From Bacillota bacterium (GTDB lineage Bacteria; Bacillota_E; JAJZYS01; JAJYTV01), in assembly GCA_021845645.1 (NCBI GenBank), contig JAJZVM010000004.1, positions 62,001 to 126,000 on the forward strand: a stretch of 64,000 nt of DNA. The letters are read 5' to 3'. The notes beneath the pieces are model-generated. The model was not told where the DNA came from. It did not search any database and was given only the letters and a program-made list of their open reading frames with translations. The position numbers and the translations under genes were made by a program. Shown here one piece after another: positions 57,363 to 64,000 of the stretch (its first letter is position 1; every line of letters begins with the position of its first letter).

Positions 57363-57491
57363 AGAGCCACCTCCAGCTTGCTCCAGGAAGGTTTGGGCCT
57401 GTCCATGCAACGCCCGGAGGCTGCGCGCCTCCCGTGCCTATGATAGCCTCTTGCTCGAGCATGCGGCACGACCGCGAAAGGAGATTTCCAT

Positions 57492-58160
57492 ATGCAGGTG
57501 ACTTGGTACGGCCAGGCGGCCTTCCTCCTGGAGGCCCTGGAGGGCAGCGTCCTGGTGGATCCGTTCGCAGCCGTGTCGCCACGCGCGGGCATGGTCTTCG
57601 ACTACCCGCCGCTGCCGCGTCTCGCGCCGGACCTCGTCCTGATCACGCACGAGCACTTCGACCACAACGGTCTGCAGGCGCTCGGGGAGCCCACGATGAC
57701 GATCCGCTCCACGGCCGGCCGCTTCGAGACGCCGGTCGGGGAGGTTCTGGCGGTGGCCGGCGAGCACGACGACGTGGCAGGCACCCGGCGCGGACCGAAC
57801 AGCATCTTCCGTCTGACGCTGGACGGTCTCAGGATCGCCCACTTCGGCGACTTCGGCCAGACGGCTCTCAGGGCGGAGCAGCTCGGGCAGATCGGCCCCG
57901 TGGACCTAGTGTTCCTGCCGGTCGGCGCAGGGCCGACGATCGGTCCCGCGGCCGCCTTCGCGATCGCCAGGGCCCTCGAGGCCCGCTACGTCGTGCCGAT
58001 GCACTACCGCACGCCCGCCGTCAACTTCCTTGAGCCGGTCGAGCCGTTCCTGGCCCTCTGGCAGGACGTCCTCACGCTCGAGGGCCCGAGCTTCGACAGC
58101 CGGGCCCTGCCGGCGACATCTCCGCTCTGCGTCGTGCCGAAGCCGCCCCTCAGATCCTAG
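57492..58160 (+). CDS. Metallo-beta-lactamase-fold hydrolase (UPF0173-like)
   Basis: A 222-residue MBL-fold protein. The metal motif THEHFDHNG (His53, His55, Asp57, His58) is intact, further His in AGEHDDVAG, the Asp in HFGDFGQT, and the last His in VVPMHYRTP. The first strand begins VTWYGQAAFLLE. These small MBL-fold proteins (YtkL/UPF0173 type) are metal-dependent hydrolases of unknown substrate. It starts 12 nt after AAGGAG and transcribes on the plus strand ahead of pstS. Confidence 0.9.
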   Translation: MQVTWYGQAAFLLEALEGSVLVDPFAAVSPRAGMVFDYPPLPRLAPDLVLITHEHFDHNGLQALGEPTMTIRSTAGRFETPVGEVLAVAGEHDDVAGTRRGPNSIFRLTLDGLRIAHFGDFGQTALRAEQLGQIGPVDLVFLPVGAGPTIGPAAAFAIARALEARYVVPMHYRTPAVNFLEPVEPFLALWQDVLTLEGPSFDSRALPATSPLCVVPKPPLRS

Positions 58161-58170
58161 CGCAACACAA

Positions 58171-58203
58171 TCTTCGCGAACTTTTCGCGGAATCTTCAGC
58201 GGA
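58171..58203 (+). promoter_or_regulatory. PHO-box-like tandem 11-bp repeats upstream of pstS
   Basis: Three contiguous 11-bp units, TCTTCGCGAAC, TTTTCGCGGAA and TCTTCAGCGGA, all sharing TYTTCRGCGGA-like content. Tandem 11-bp direct repeats are the form of PhoP boxes in several bacteria. They end 47 nt before the pstS ATG, the expected distance for activation by PhoP. No PhoPR genes are in the window, so the assignment is by pattern only. Confidence 0.6.
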
Positions 58204-58249
58204 CACTCCTACGCTTGGACCGACTCCAATGTCTGAAAGGAGTGTCCGC

Positions 58250-59311
58250 ATGTTAGAGCGCCGGAGCATCCTGGCCAGCGCCGCACTGTCCCTCGTGGCC
58301 ATCATCGGGCTGGCAGGCTCCGCGGCCGCAGGCTCCGTCCAGATCACCGAGACCGGCTCGTCGCTGCTATACCCGCTGTTCCAGGAGTGGGCACCCGCCT
58401 ACCAGCAGAAGACGGGCGTGCAGATCACACCGCAGTCCACGGGATCCGGCACGGGGATCTCGGACGCGGAGAACGCCACGGTGAACATCGGCGCATCCGA
58501 CGCCTACGTCTCGACCGCCCTCGAGGCCCAGCACCCGAACCTCCTGAACATTCCCCTGGCCGTTTCTGCGCAGCAGGTCATGTACAACCTGCCCGGCCTC
58601 AACAAGCGCCACCTCAAGCTGAACGGCCCGGTGCTGGCCGGCATCTACGACGGCCAGATCAAGAACTGGAACGACGCCGCCATCCGCAAGCTCAACCCAG
58701 GCGTCAAGCTGCCGAACCTGCCCGTGGTGCCGATCCACCGCGCGGACGGCTCGGGCGACACCTTCCTCTTCACGCAGTACCTCAGCTTCACGACACCGAG
58801 CTGGAACCACGGTCCGAGCTTCGGCACCTCGATCAGCTGGCCTTCGGTACCCGGCAGCATCAGCGCGACGGGCAACCAGGGCATGGTGCAGCAGCTCACC
58901 GCATACCAGGGCGGCGTCGCCTACGTCGGCGTCTCGTGGCTGACCCCTGCCCTCAAGGACGGTCTCGGCGAGGCGATGGTGGAGAACCGCGCCGGCCAGT
59001 TCCTGCTGCCGACGAACCAGACGATCGGCGCGGCGGTTGCCGGCATGGCGAAGCACACGCCGAAGACCGAGCGCATCTCGCTGATCTTCTCGGGTGGCAA
59101 GAACTCCTACCCGATCATCAACTACGAGTACGCGATCGTGCCGAAGACCCAGCCGAACGCGCAGGTCGCCGCCGCCGTCAAGGCGTTCCTGCTCTGGGCG
59201 GCCGACCCCAAGAACGGCAACTCGCCACAGTACCTCACGCCTGTGCACTTCCTGCCGCTGCCCTCCAACGTCCTGCCGCTGAGCCGCGCGCAGATCAACG
59301 AGATCAACTAG
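58250..59311 (+). CDS. pstS: Phosphate ABC transporter substrate-binding protein PstS
   Basis: A 353-residue secreted phosphate-binding protein. The signal peptide is RSILASAALSLVAIIGLAGSAAA; the mature part begins GSVQITETGSSLLYPLFQEWAPAY and contains GSGTGISDAENATVNIGASDAYVS and the phosphate-binding HRADGSGDTFLFTQYL. ATG 58250 has AAGGAG with a 7-nt spacer; the earlier ATG 58229 is weaker. No pstC, pstA or pstB follows, so it is an orphan binding protein here; the rest of the transporter must lie elsewhere, or the gene serves another role such as phosphate sensing. Confidence 0.93.
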   Translation: MLERRSILASAALSLVAIIGLAGSAAAGSVQITETGSSLLYPLFQEWAPAYQQKTGVQITPQSTGSGTGISDAENATVNIGASDAYVSTALEAQHPNLLNIPLAVSAQQVMYNLPGLNKRHLKLNGPVLAGIYDGQIKNWNDAAIRKLNPGVKLPNLPVVPIHRADGSGDTFLFTQYLSFTTPSWNHGPSFGTSISWPSVPGSISATGNQGMVQQLTAYQGGVAYVGVSWLTPALKDGLGEAMVENRAGQFLLPTNQTIGAAVAGMAKHTPKTERISLIFSGGKNSYPIINYEYAIVPKTQPNAQVAAAVKAFLLWAADPKNGNSPQYLTPVHFLPLPSNVLPLSRAQINEIN

Positions 59312-59330
59312 ACCCCGGTACATTCGCACA

Positions 59331-59366
59331 GGCAGGACCCGGGCCGCAGGAGGCCCGGGTCCTGCC
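59331..59366 (+). terminator. Terminator hairpin after pstS
   Basis: A 15-bp stem GGCAGGACCCGGGCC/GGCCCGGGTCCTGCC (59331-59345 with 59352-59366), 6-nt loop, 20 nt beyond the pstS stop, followed by CCGTCTTGG. Confidence 0.72.
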
Positions 59367-59387
59367 CCGTCTTGGCCTGCCGCTGTG

Positions 59388-59415
59388 TTGCTTCGTTTGC
59401 GGCTATGTGTATAAT
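59388..59415 (+). promoter_or_regulatory. Consensus-like promoter for marR, near-leaderless
   Basis: TTGCTT (59388-59393) and a perfect TATAAT (59410-59415) with 16 bp between them. The ATG of the MarR gene is at 59423, so transcription starting 6-8 nt after the -10 would put the 5' end at or within 1-2 nt of the start codon. No Shine-Dalgarno is present. The AT-rich stretch around TATAATTGATA may double as a MarR operator. Confidence 0.75.
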
Positions 59416-59422
59416 TGATACC

Positions 59423-59890
59423 ATGCTAAACAAGAGCGGTGCCCTGCCAACCGAAGTCCATGCCGTGCTGCGTGCCTACATGGACGCCATCCTGCTGGCG
59501 GAGCCGGTGCAGCTCAAGGTGTGGAAGACGGCCGGTGTGACGCTGACGCAGCTGCGCATTTTGCGCGTGCTGCGCGAGGGCCCCTGCTCGGCGAGCGAGT
59601 TGGCCGGCTTTGCGGGGCTCTCCGCCCCGTCCCTGACGCGCGTGCTGGACCGTCTCGAGGAGCTCGAACTGGTCGCGCGCGTCGCAGACCAGTCCGACCG
59701 GCGCCGCATCTCGGTGCAGATCCTGCCCAAGGGGGAGAGCCTCCTGGGCGACCAGAGCATCTGGCAGGGCACGGCGTTCGTCGATGTGGCGCGGTCCATG
59801 TCGGCGGAGGAGCGCCTCGAGTTTGTACGCGTCGTGCGCGGCTTCGTCGTCAAGGTGTTGGACGCGCAGCACGACAAGGCGGAAGGTTAG
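59423..59890 (+). CDS. MarR-family transcriptional regulator
   Basis: A 155-residue winged-helix dimer. The recognition helix is SASELAGFAGLSAPSLTRVLDRLEELELVARVADQSDRRRISVQIL, with the classic DxRxxxV wing. It is followed after 18 nt by a drug-exporter gene in the same direction, so it is probably the local repressor. A frame extension to 59372 gives a Cys-rich N-terminus with no support; the promoter lies inside it, favouring ATG 59423. Confidence 0.92.
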   Translation: MLNKSGALPTEVHAVLRAYMDAILLAEPVQLKVWKTAGVTLTQLRILRVLREGPCSASELAGFAGLSAPSLTRVLDRLEELELVARVADQSDRRRISVQILPKGESLLGDQSIWQGTAFVDVARSMSAEERLEFVRVVRGFVVKVLDAQHDKAEG

Positions 59891-59908
59891 ATCTTGGGGG
59901 GACGTTCC

Positions 59909-61678
59909 GTGACTCAGGATCCGAAGGCACGCGGTCTCGCCTACAAGTGGATCGCGCTCTCGAACACGACGCTCGGCGTCCTGATGGCGGCGATGAACGG
60001 CACGATCGTCATGATCTCGCTGCCGGTCATCTTCCGCGGCCTGCACGTCAATCCCCTCGGCGCCGGGCAGACGGGTCTCCTCCTCTGGGTGCTGATGGGA
60101 TACAACGCCGCGACGACCGTGCTGCTCGTGACGTTCGGGCGGATTTCGGACACGTACGGCAAAGTGCGGTTCTACAACCTCGGCTTCATCATCTTCACGC
60201 TCGGGTCGATCCTCTCGGCCCTCACGCCGGGCGTCGGCACGGCGGGCGAGGTGGAGCTCATCCTCTTCCGCATCGTGCAGGGCATCGGCGGCGCCTTCCT
60301 CTTCGCCAACAGCGCGGCCATCATCACCGATGCCTTCCCCGCCAACCAGCGCGGGCTGGCGCTCGGCGTGAACCAGATCGCCGCCATCGGCGGCAGCGTG
60401 GTCGGACTCGTGCTCGGCGGCATCGTCGCGACCTACGACTGGCGCTACGTCTTCCTCGTCTCGGTGCCGGTCGGCCTGGCGGGCACGATCTGGGCCTACC
60501 TGCGCCTGAAGGAGATCGGCGTCCGCACGCCCCGTCGCCTGGACGGCTGGGGCAACCTCACCTTCGGTCTCGGCCTGACGTCCTTGATGGTCGGTCTCAC
60601 CTACGTGCTGATGCCGTACAAGAACGCGTCGATGGGCTGGGGCGACCCCTGGAACCAGGCGGCGATCGCGCTCGGCGTCGTGCTGCTGGTGGCGTTCGTC
60701 TTCATCGAACAGCACGTCCCGGACCCGATGTTCGAGTTGAAGCTGTTCCGCATCCGCCCGTTCTGGGCCGGCAACCTGAGCGGTTTCCTCGGCTCCCTGG
60801 GCCGCGGTGGCCTTCAGTTCATGCTCATCATCTGGCTGCAGGGCATCTGGCTGCCGCTGCACGGCGTGAGCTTCGCCCAGACGCCGATGCAGGCCGGCCT
60901 CGACACCCTGCCGATGATGGTCGGGTTCGTCATCGCGGGTCCGATCAGCGGCTGGCTCTCGGACCGCTACGGTGCACGCATCTTCTCGACCATCGGCATG
61001 CTCGTCACGGCAGCCGGCTTCTACCTGCTCACGACCCTGCCCGCCGACTTCACGTTCTGGGTCTTCGCCGTGTACCTCGTCTTCATGGGCATCGGCATGG
61101 GCCTCTTCGCCTCCCCGAACACCTCCTCCATCATGTCGGCGGTGCCCGCCGAGCACCGCGGCGTCGCGTCCGGCATGCGGGCCACCTTCCAGAACGCGGG
61201 CATGGTGATGAGCATGGCGATCTTCTTCACCATCGTCATCTCCGGACTCTCGGTCCACCTGCCGCCCGCGCTTAGGAGCGGCCTCGCCGCCGCCGGCATA
61301 CCGGAGCCGCTCGCGACGGGCATCTCGCACCTGCCGCCGGTCGCGGCGCTGTTCTCGGCGCTGCTCGGCTACAACCCGCTCGGCAACCTGCTGCCGGCGA
61401 AGGTGCTGCACATGCTGCCCGGAACCGTGACGGCGCAGCTCCTGGCACCGCACTTCTTCGCGCGGCTCATCTCGCAGCCGTTCAGCGAGAGCCTGCGCAC
61501 CGTGTTCTTCATGTCGATCGGCCTGTCGCTGGTCGCCGCGATCGCATCGCTCTTGCGCGGTCAGCACTACATCGCCGAGATCCACGGCCCGCAGGGCGCC
61601 GGCGACCCGGGCGAACGCGAGGGCCTGGCCCGTGGCGAGTCCGGGGCGAGGGCCGCAGCACTGGAGTCGAGCGACTGA
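59909..61678 (+). CDS. DHA2-family (14-TMS) MFS drug/organic exporter (EmrB/QacA-like)
   Basis: A 589-residue MFS protein of the 14-helix class. It carries the motif A-like GRISDTYGKVRFYN and the motif C-like GPISGWLSDRYGARIFS, and ITDAFPANQRGLALGVNQIAAIGGSVVGLVLGG. The first helix follows KWIALSNTTLGVLMAAMNGTIVMISLPVI. GTG 59909 is preferred, downstream of a GGGGGGA Shine-Dalgarno; the TTG at 59894 lies inside that sequence. Exports small hydrophobic or cationic compounds by proton antiport; substrate set by the MarR regulator is unknown. Confidence 0.92.
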   Translation: MTQDPKARGLAYKWIALSNTTLGVLMAAMNGTIVMISLPVIFRGLHVNPLGAGQTGLLLWVLMGYNAATTVLLVTFGRISDTYGKVRFYNLGFIIFTLGSILSALTPGVGTAGEVELILFRIVQGIGGAFLFANSAAIITDAFPANQRGLALGVNQIAAIGGSVVGLVLGGIVATYDWRYVFLVSVPVGLAGTIWAYLRLKEIGVRTPRRLDGWGNLTFGLGLTSLMVGLTYVLMPYKNASMGWGDPWNQAAIALGVVLLVAFVFIEQHVPDPMFELKLFRIRPFWAGNLSGFLGSLGRGGLQFMLIIWLQGIWLPLHGVSFAQTPMQAGLDTLPMMVGFVIAGPISGWLSDRYGARIFSTIGMLVTAAGFYLLTTLPADFTFWVFAVYLVFMGIGMGLFASPNTSSIMSAVPAEHRGVASGMRATFQNAGMVMSMAIFFTIVISGLSVHLPPALRSGLAAAGIPEPLATGISHLPPVAALFSALLGYNPLGNLLPAKVLHMLPGTVTAQLLAPHFFARLISQPFSESLRTVFFMSIGLSLVAAIASLLRGQHYIAEIHGPQGAGDPGEREGLARGESGARAAALESSD

Positions 61679-61694
61679 CAGCGTTCGGGCAGCA

Positions 61695-61735
61695 GGGGAG
61701 CGGGACCGCCCGGACAGCGGCCCCGCTCCCCTTTT
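61695..61735 (+). terminator. Rho-independent terminator after the DHA2 exporter
   Basis: Stem GGGGAGCGGG/CCCGCTCCCC (61695-61704 with 61722-61731), 17-nt loop, followed by TTTTC. The run of four T after a GC stem makes it the clearest terminator in the window. Confidence 0.8.
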
Positions 61736-61899
61736 CATGCCCGCCCCGGCCTCAGATCTTCAGCCGGCCGTGCACGCTGCGTCCACCTGGTGATCGCCCA
61801 TGAAGACCATCGCCGCGACCGTACGGGCGAGCCATGCGTCACATGGCCCATCGACTGCCGCTCCCACGGCCGGGCTGGGCATGGGTCCGCCGTACCGGA
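61736..61899. other. Intergenic, no gene
   Basis: About 160 bp of 3'-side DNA between convergent transcripts, with no supported frame. Confidence 0.4.
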
Positions 61900-62481
61900 T
61901 CAGGCCGAGCGGCTGTACGGGCCGACCGGCAGGACGACCTTGCCGGAGACGCCGTTGAGGATGCCCGCCGCGGAGGTGTACCAGGCCGCGAGCGCCGTCA
62001 GGATGCCGATGTAGCCGCCGATCGTGGTCATCGAGGTGCTTCCGAACGCACCGATCGTGAGGAACAGGAAGGCGAGGAACAGCAGGACGAACACGGTCGT
62101 CAGAGCGCCGTTGATGCGGAAGCTGCCCAGCATCATGTAGAACGTGAAGATCGTCCACGCCAGGAGGAAGAGCGGAACGGAGTTGGGTCCGAGCGCGCTG
62201 GCCACCCCAGGGAAAAGGAAGATGCCGGCAAACGCCATCCAGAACGCGCCGTACGATGTGAATGCGGTCGCGCCGAAGGTGTTGCGGTTGAAGAACTCGA
62301 AGATGCCCGCGATCACCTGCGCCGCGCCGCCGTAGAGCAGCGCCACCGGGATGACGATGTTCGGCCCGGTGCCCTTCATGATGCCCGCGTTCGCGAGGCT
62401 CAGGAGGAAGGTCGTCAGGGCGAAGGCGGCGAGCCCCAGCGGGCCTGGGTCCGCAACGGAAAGCGAGCGGTTCTCGGGCAT
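61900..62481 (-). CDS. Acetate uptake transporter of the SatP/YaaH (GPR1/FUN34) family
   Basis: A 193-residue protein with six predicted helices. The family signature is present: GPLGLAAFALTTFLLSLANAG as the N-P-A-P-L-G-L-x-x-F-like start, QVIAGIFEFFNRNTFGATAFTSYGAFW and TSMTTIGGYIGILTALAAWYTSAAGILN. Acetate/succinate-proton import. It starts at ATG 62481 and is divergent from acetyl-CoA synthetase, which would activate the imported acetate. Confidence 0.93.
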   Translation of the reverse strand: MPENRSLSVADPGPLGLAAFALTTFLLSLANAGIMKGTGPNIVIPVALLYGGAAQVIAGIFEFFNRNTFGATAFTSYGAFWMAFAGIFLFPGVASALGPNSVPLFLLAWTIFTFYMMLGSFRINGALTTVFVLLFLAFLFLTIGAFGSTSMTTIGGYIGILTALAAWYTSAAGILNGVSGKVVLPVGPYSRSA

Positions 62482-62655
62482 CTTGGCAACATCCCTTCTC
62501 GCGGAACGTCATGGAAACCGGATTGCCTCACTGCGTCCGACCGGCCCTCCGCATCGGCAAGAGGGCCACCAGACCGCCGAAGGCCGGCTCGGTCACGTGC
62601 CACGCGGGACCCGACTGGCATTACCCCTCCACTTCGTCTCGATTTGGCAGGTAGG

Positions 62656-62673
62656 TTCGCCATAGCTGGCGAA
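62656..62673. promoter_or_regulatory. Palindrome TTCGCCA-TAGC-TGGCGAA in the acetate divergent region
   Basis: A perfect 7-bp inverted repeat with a 4-bp spacer, 25 nt before the acetyl-CoA synthetase start and about 180 nt before the transporter start. It is the right size for a dimeric regulator's operator. No regulator gene lies in the window next to it, so its protein is unknown. Confidence 0.55.
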
Positions 62674-62697
62674 ACTCCTTTGTACCATATGTCGAGG

Positions 62698-64000
62698 ATG
62701 GTGGATTTTGTGGAGGTCATCCATCCGTCGGTCAAGCGCAAGCTGCTCGAAGCCCGGTCGGACCCGGACGGATACTGGGCCTCCCAGGCCGAGGAGTTGC
62801 CGTGGTTCCGCAAGTGGGATCGCGTCTTCTCCTGGACCCCACCGACGTTCCGCTGGTTCGAAGGCGCCCGTACGAACCTCTCGTACAACGCCGTCGATCA
62901 CCACGTGCTGCATGGTCGCGCCGGCCACGCCGCGCTCATCGGCCTGAACGAGTGGGGCGAGCGCAGGACCTACACCTACGCGCAGCTCCAGGACGAGGTG
63001 AAGCGCGTCGCGAGGGGCCTACGCGCCGCAGGCGTGCAGCGGGGCGACCGCGTCGCCATCTACATGCCCACCATGCCCGAGGCGATCGTCGCCATGCTCG
63101 CCTGCACGCGCATCGGCGCGATTCATATCGTGATCTTCGCGGGCTTCGGCGGGTCCGCCCTGGCCGAGCGGATCCGCCTTGCCGGCGCGAAGCTCCTGCT
63201 GACGGCCGACAGGACGCAGCGCAAGGGCAAGACGGTCTGGCTGATGCCGATCGTCGAGAAGGCCCTGGAGCAGGTGCGGGTCGAGCGGGTGGTCGTGCTG
63301 CGCCGCGGTGACGGCCAGCCGGACCTCCTGCCAGGCCGCGACCTCGACTGGCAGGACTTCCTCGCCGCCGGCGAGGGACAGTCCGCCGCCTACGAGGAGA
63401 TGGAGGCGAACGAGCCCGCGTACATCCTCGCCACCTCCGGCACGACGGCGAGCCCGAAGCTCGCGGTGCACGTACACGGCGGCTACGCCGTCGGCATCCA
63501 CTCTGCGGCACGCGTCGTCTTCGGCCTGCGGCCCGACGACGTCTGGTGGTCCACGTCGGATATCGGCTGGGTGGTCGGGCACAGCTACATCGTCTACGCG
63601 CCCCTGCTCGTGGGGGCGACGACCATCGCGTACGAAGGCGCCATCGACTACCCCTCGCCGAGCAGCTTCTACCGCATCGTCGAACGGGAGAAGGTGAGCG
63701 GCATCTTCACGGCTCCGACCGCCGTCCGCATGCTCATGGCGCATGGCACGGCGGCCGCGGCCGGCTGCGATTTCTCCGCGCTCGAACGCGTGTTCTCCGC
63801 TGGCGAGGTGCTGAACCCGCCGGCCTGGGAGTGGATGCAGAAGGATCTCTTCGAGGACCGCATCCCCGTCATCGACCACTGGTGGCAGACCGAGACAGGC
63901 GGTCCGGTGATGGCCAACCCCTGGGGTCTCGGGCTCTCGGCGATCAAGCCCGGTGCGGCCGGCATCCCGATCCCGGGATGCTTCGCGGAGGTGCGCACGC
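62698..64000 (+). CDS. acs: Acetyl-CoA synthetase/acyl-CoA synthetase (AMP-forming), 3' end cut by window
   Basis: The visible 434 codons match the ACS-type AMP-forming acyl-CoA synthetase. The N-terminal domain has WFEGARTNLSYNAVDHHV as in acetyl/propionyl-CoA synthetases. The core motif is YILATSGTTASPKLAVHVHGGYAVG, with SDIGWVVGHSYIVYAPLLVGATTIAYEG. WWQTETGGP contains the adenine-binding part. ATG 62698, GTG 62701 and GTG 62710 are all possible starts; GTG 62710 has GGTGG 5 nt before it. The C-terminal catalytic Lys domain is outside the window. With the divergent acetate transporter it makes an acetate assimilation unit. Confidence 0.9.
   Translation, partial: MVDFVEVIHPSVKRKLLEARSDPDGYWASQAEELPWFRKWDRVFSWTPPTFRWFEGARTNLSYNAVDHHVLHGRAGHAALIGLNEWGERRTYTYAQLQDEVKRVARGLRAAGVQRGDRVAIYMPTMPEAIVAMLACTRIGAIHIVIFAGFGGSALAERIRLAGAKLLLTADRTQRKGKTVWLMPIVEKALEQVRVERVVVLRRGDGQPDLLPGRDLDWQDFLAAGEGQSAAYEEMEANEPAYILATSGTTASPKLAVHVHGGYAVGIHSAARVVFGLRPDDVWWSTSDIGWVVGHSYIVYAPLLVGATTIAYEGAIDYPSPSSFYRIVEREKVSGIFTAPTAVRMLMAHGTAAAAGCDFSALERVFSAGEVLNPPAWEWMQKDLFEDRIPVIDHWWQTETGGPVMANPWGLGLSAIKPGAAGIPIPGCFAEVRT

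Noticed and set aside
1..64000. CRISPR arrays
   Set aside because: No regularly spaced short direct repeats of 24-48 bp were seen; the only repeats found are dyads, the tRNA duplicate and the LppP/LprE domain repeat.

Overview
The window is GC-rich bacterial DNA. It has strong GGAGG-type ribosome binding sites, many GTG and TTG starts, and tightly packed operons. A TPP riboswitch, HxlR/ArsR/GntR/MarR regulators, a DUF-type small membrane protein and a LppP/LprE-like secreted protein point to a GC-rich Gram-positive, most likely a thermophilic or acidophilic Bacillota of the Thermaerobacter/Sulfobacillus/Alicyclobacillaceae kind. That placement is inference from gene content; there is no rRNA in the window to confirm it.

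Layout. (1) 1-1861: a thiamine operon on the minus strand, TPP riboswitch, then a PurM/HypE-like enzyme, then thiD (cut by the window edge). (2) 1914-3689: DsrE-like and HtrA-like genes, divergent from an HxlR-type regulator with dyad operators between them. (3) 3736-7415: a decayed genomic island between an intact tRNA-Arg(CCG) and a 57-bp copy of its 3' end. It holds a scrambled tnpB, a broken MalT/LuxR-type regulator and small ORFs. (4) 7594-16120: a metabolic operon (enoyl-CoA hydratase, SDR, isopropylmalate/homocitrate synthase-like, FAH-like), a divergent GntR regulator and an SsuABC/TauABC-type importer, all linked by shared AT-rich sequence motifs. (5) 16421-19765: a TetR regulator, TDT-family transporter and FmdE-like protein around a perfect TetR-type palindrome, then OsmC. 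(6) 19821-23824: a thiol/arsenic cluster (two half-size ArsA ATPases, ArsD, AhpD-like, ArsR) and a separate ArsR-ArsC fusion. No arsenite pump lies in the window. (7) 23931-32317: a respiratory molybdoenzyme operon of tetrathionate/sulfur/arsenate reductase type (catalytic subunit, NrfD-like anchor, FeS subunit) with its own TorD chaperone, TatC and TatA, and divergent moaA for cofactor synthesis.

(8) 34090-47190: a large catabolic island. FGGY kinase, sphingosine-phosphate-lyase-like enzyme and MFS transporter form one operon. An M29 aminopeptidase follows on the other strand. ALDH, Zn-alcohol dehydrogenase and SCP2 protein form a second operon. A GlpD-like and an alkyl-DHAP-synthase-like flavoenzyme are governed by a YhfZ-type regulator. 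The combination suggests turnover of phosphorylated lipid backbones and the fatty aldehydes released from them. (9) 47306-55095: GT2 glycosyltransferase, an uncharacterised HExxH protein, a frameshifted DnaJ-domain gene, an ABC-2 exporter, a duplicated LppP/LprE-like secreted protein, an ECF sigma factor with its anti-sigma factor, and a GNAT acetyltransferase. (10) 55306-64000: reverse-transsulfuration pair, MBL hydrolase, orphan PstS behind a tandem 11-bp PHO-box-like repeat, a MarR gene with a leaderless-type promoter plus a DHA2 drug exporter, and an acetate module (SatP/YaaH transporter divergent from acetyl-CoA synthetase, the latter cut by the window edge).

The most unusual items are the TPP-controlled PurM-like enzyme, the self-contained Mo-reductase/Tat unit, the lipid-backbone island with its YhfZ regulator and apparent CTG start, the TetR-TDT-FmdE module, and the inverted tnpB inside the tRNA island.
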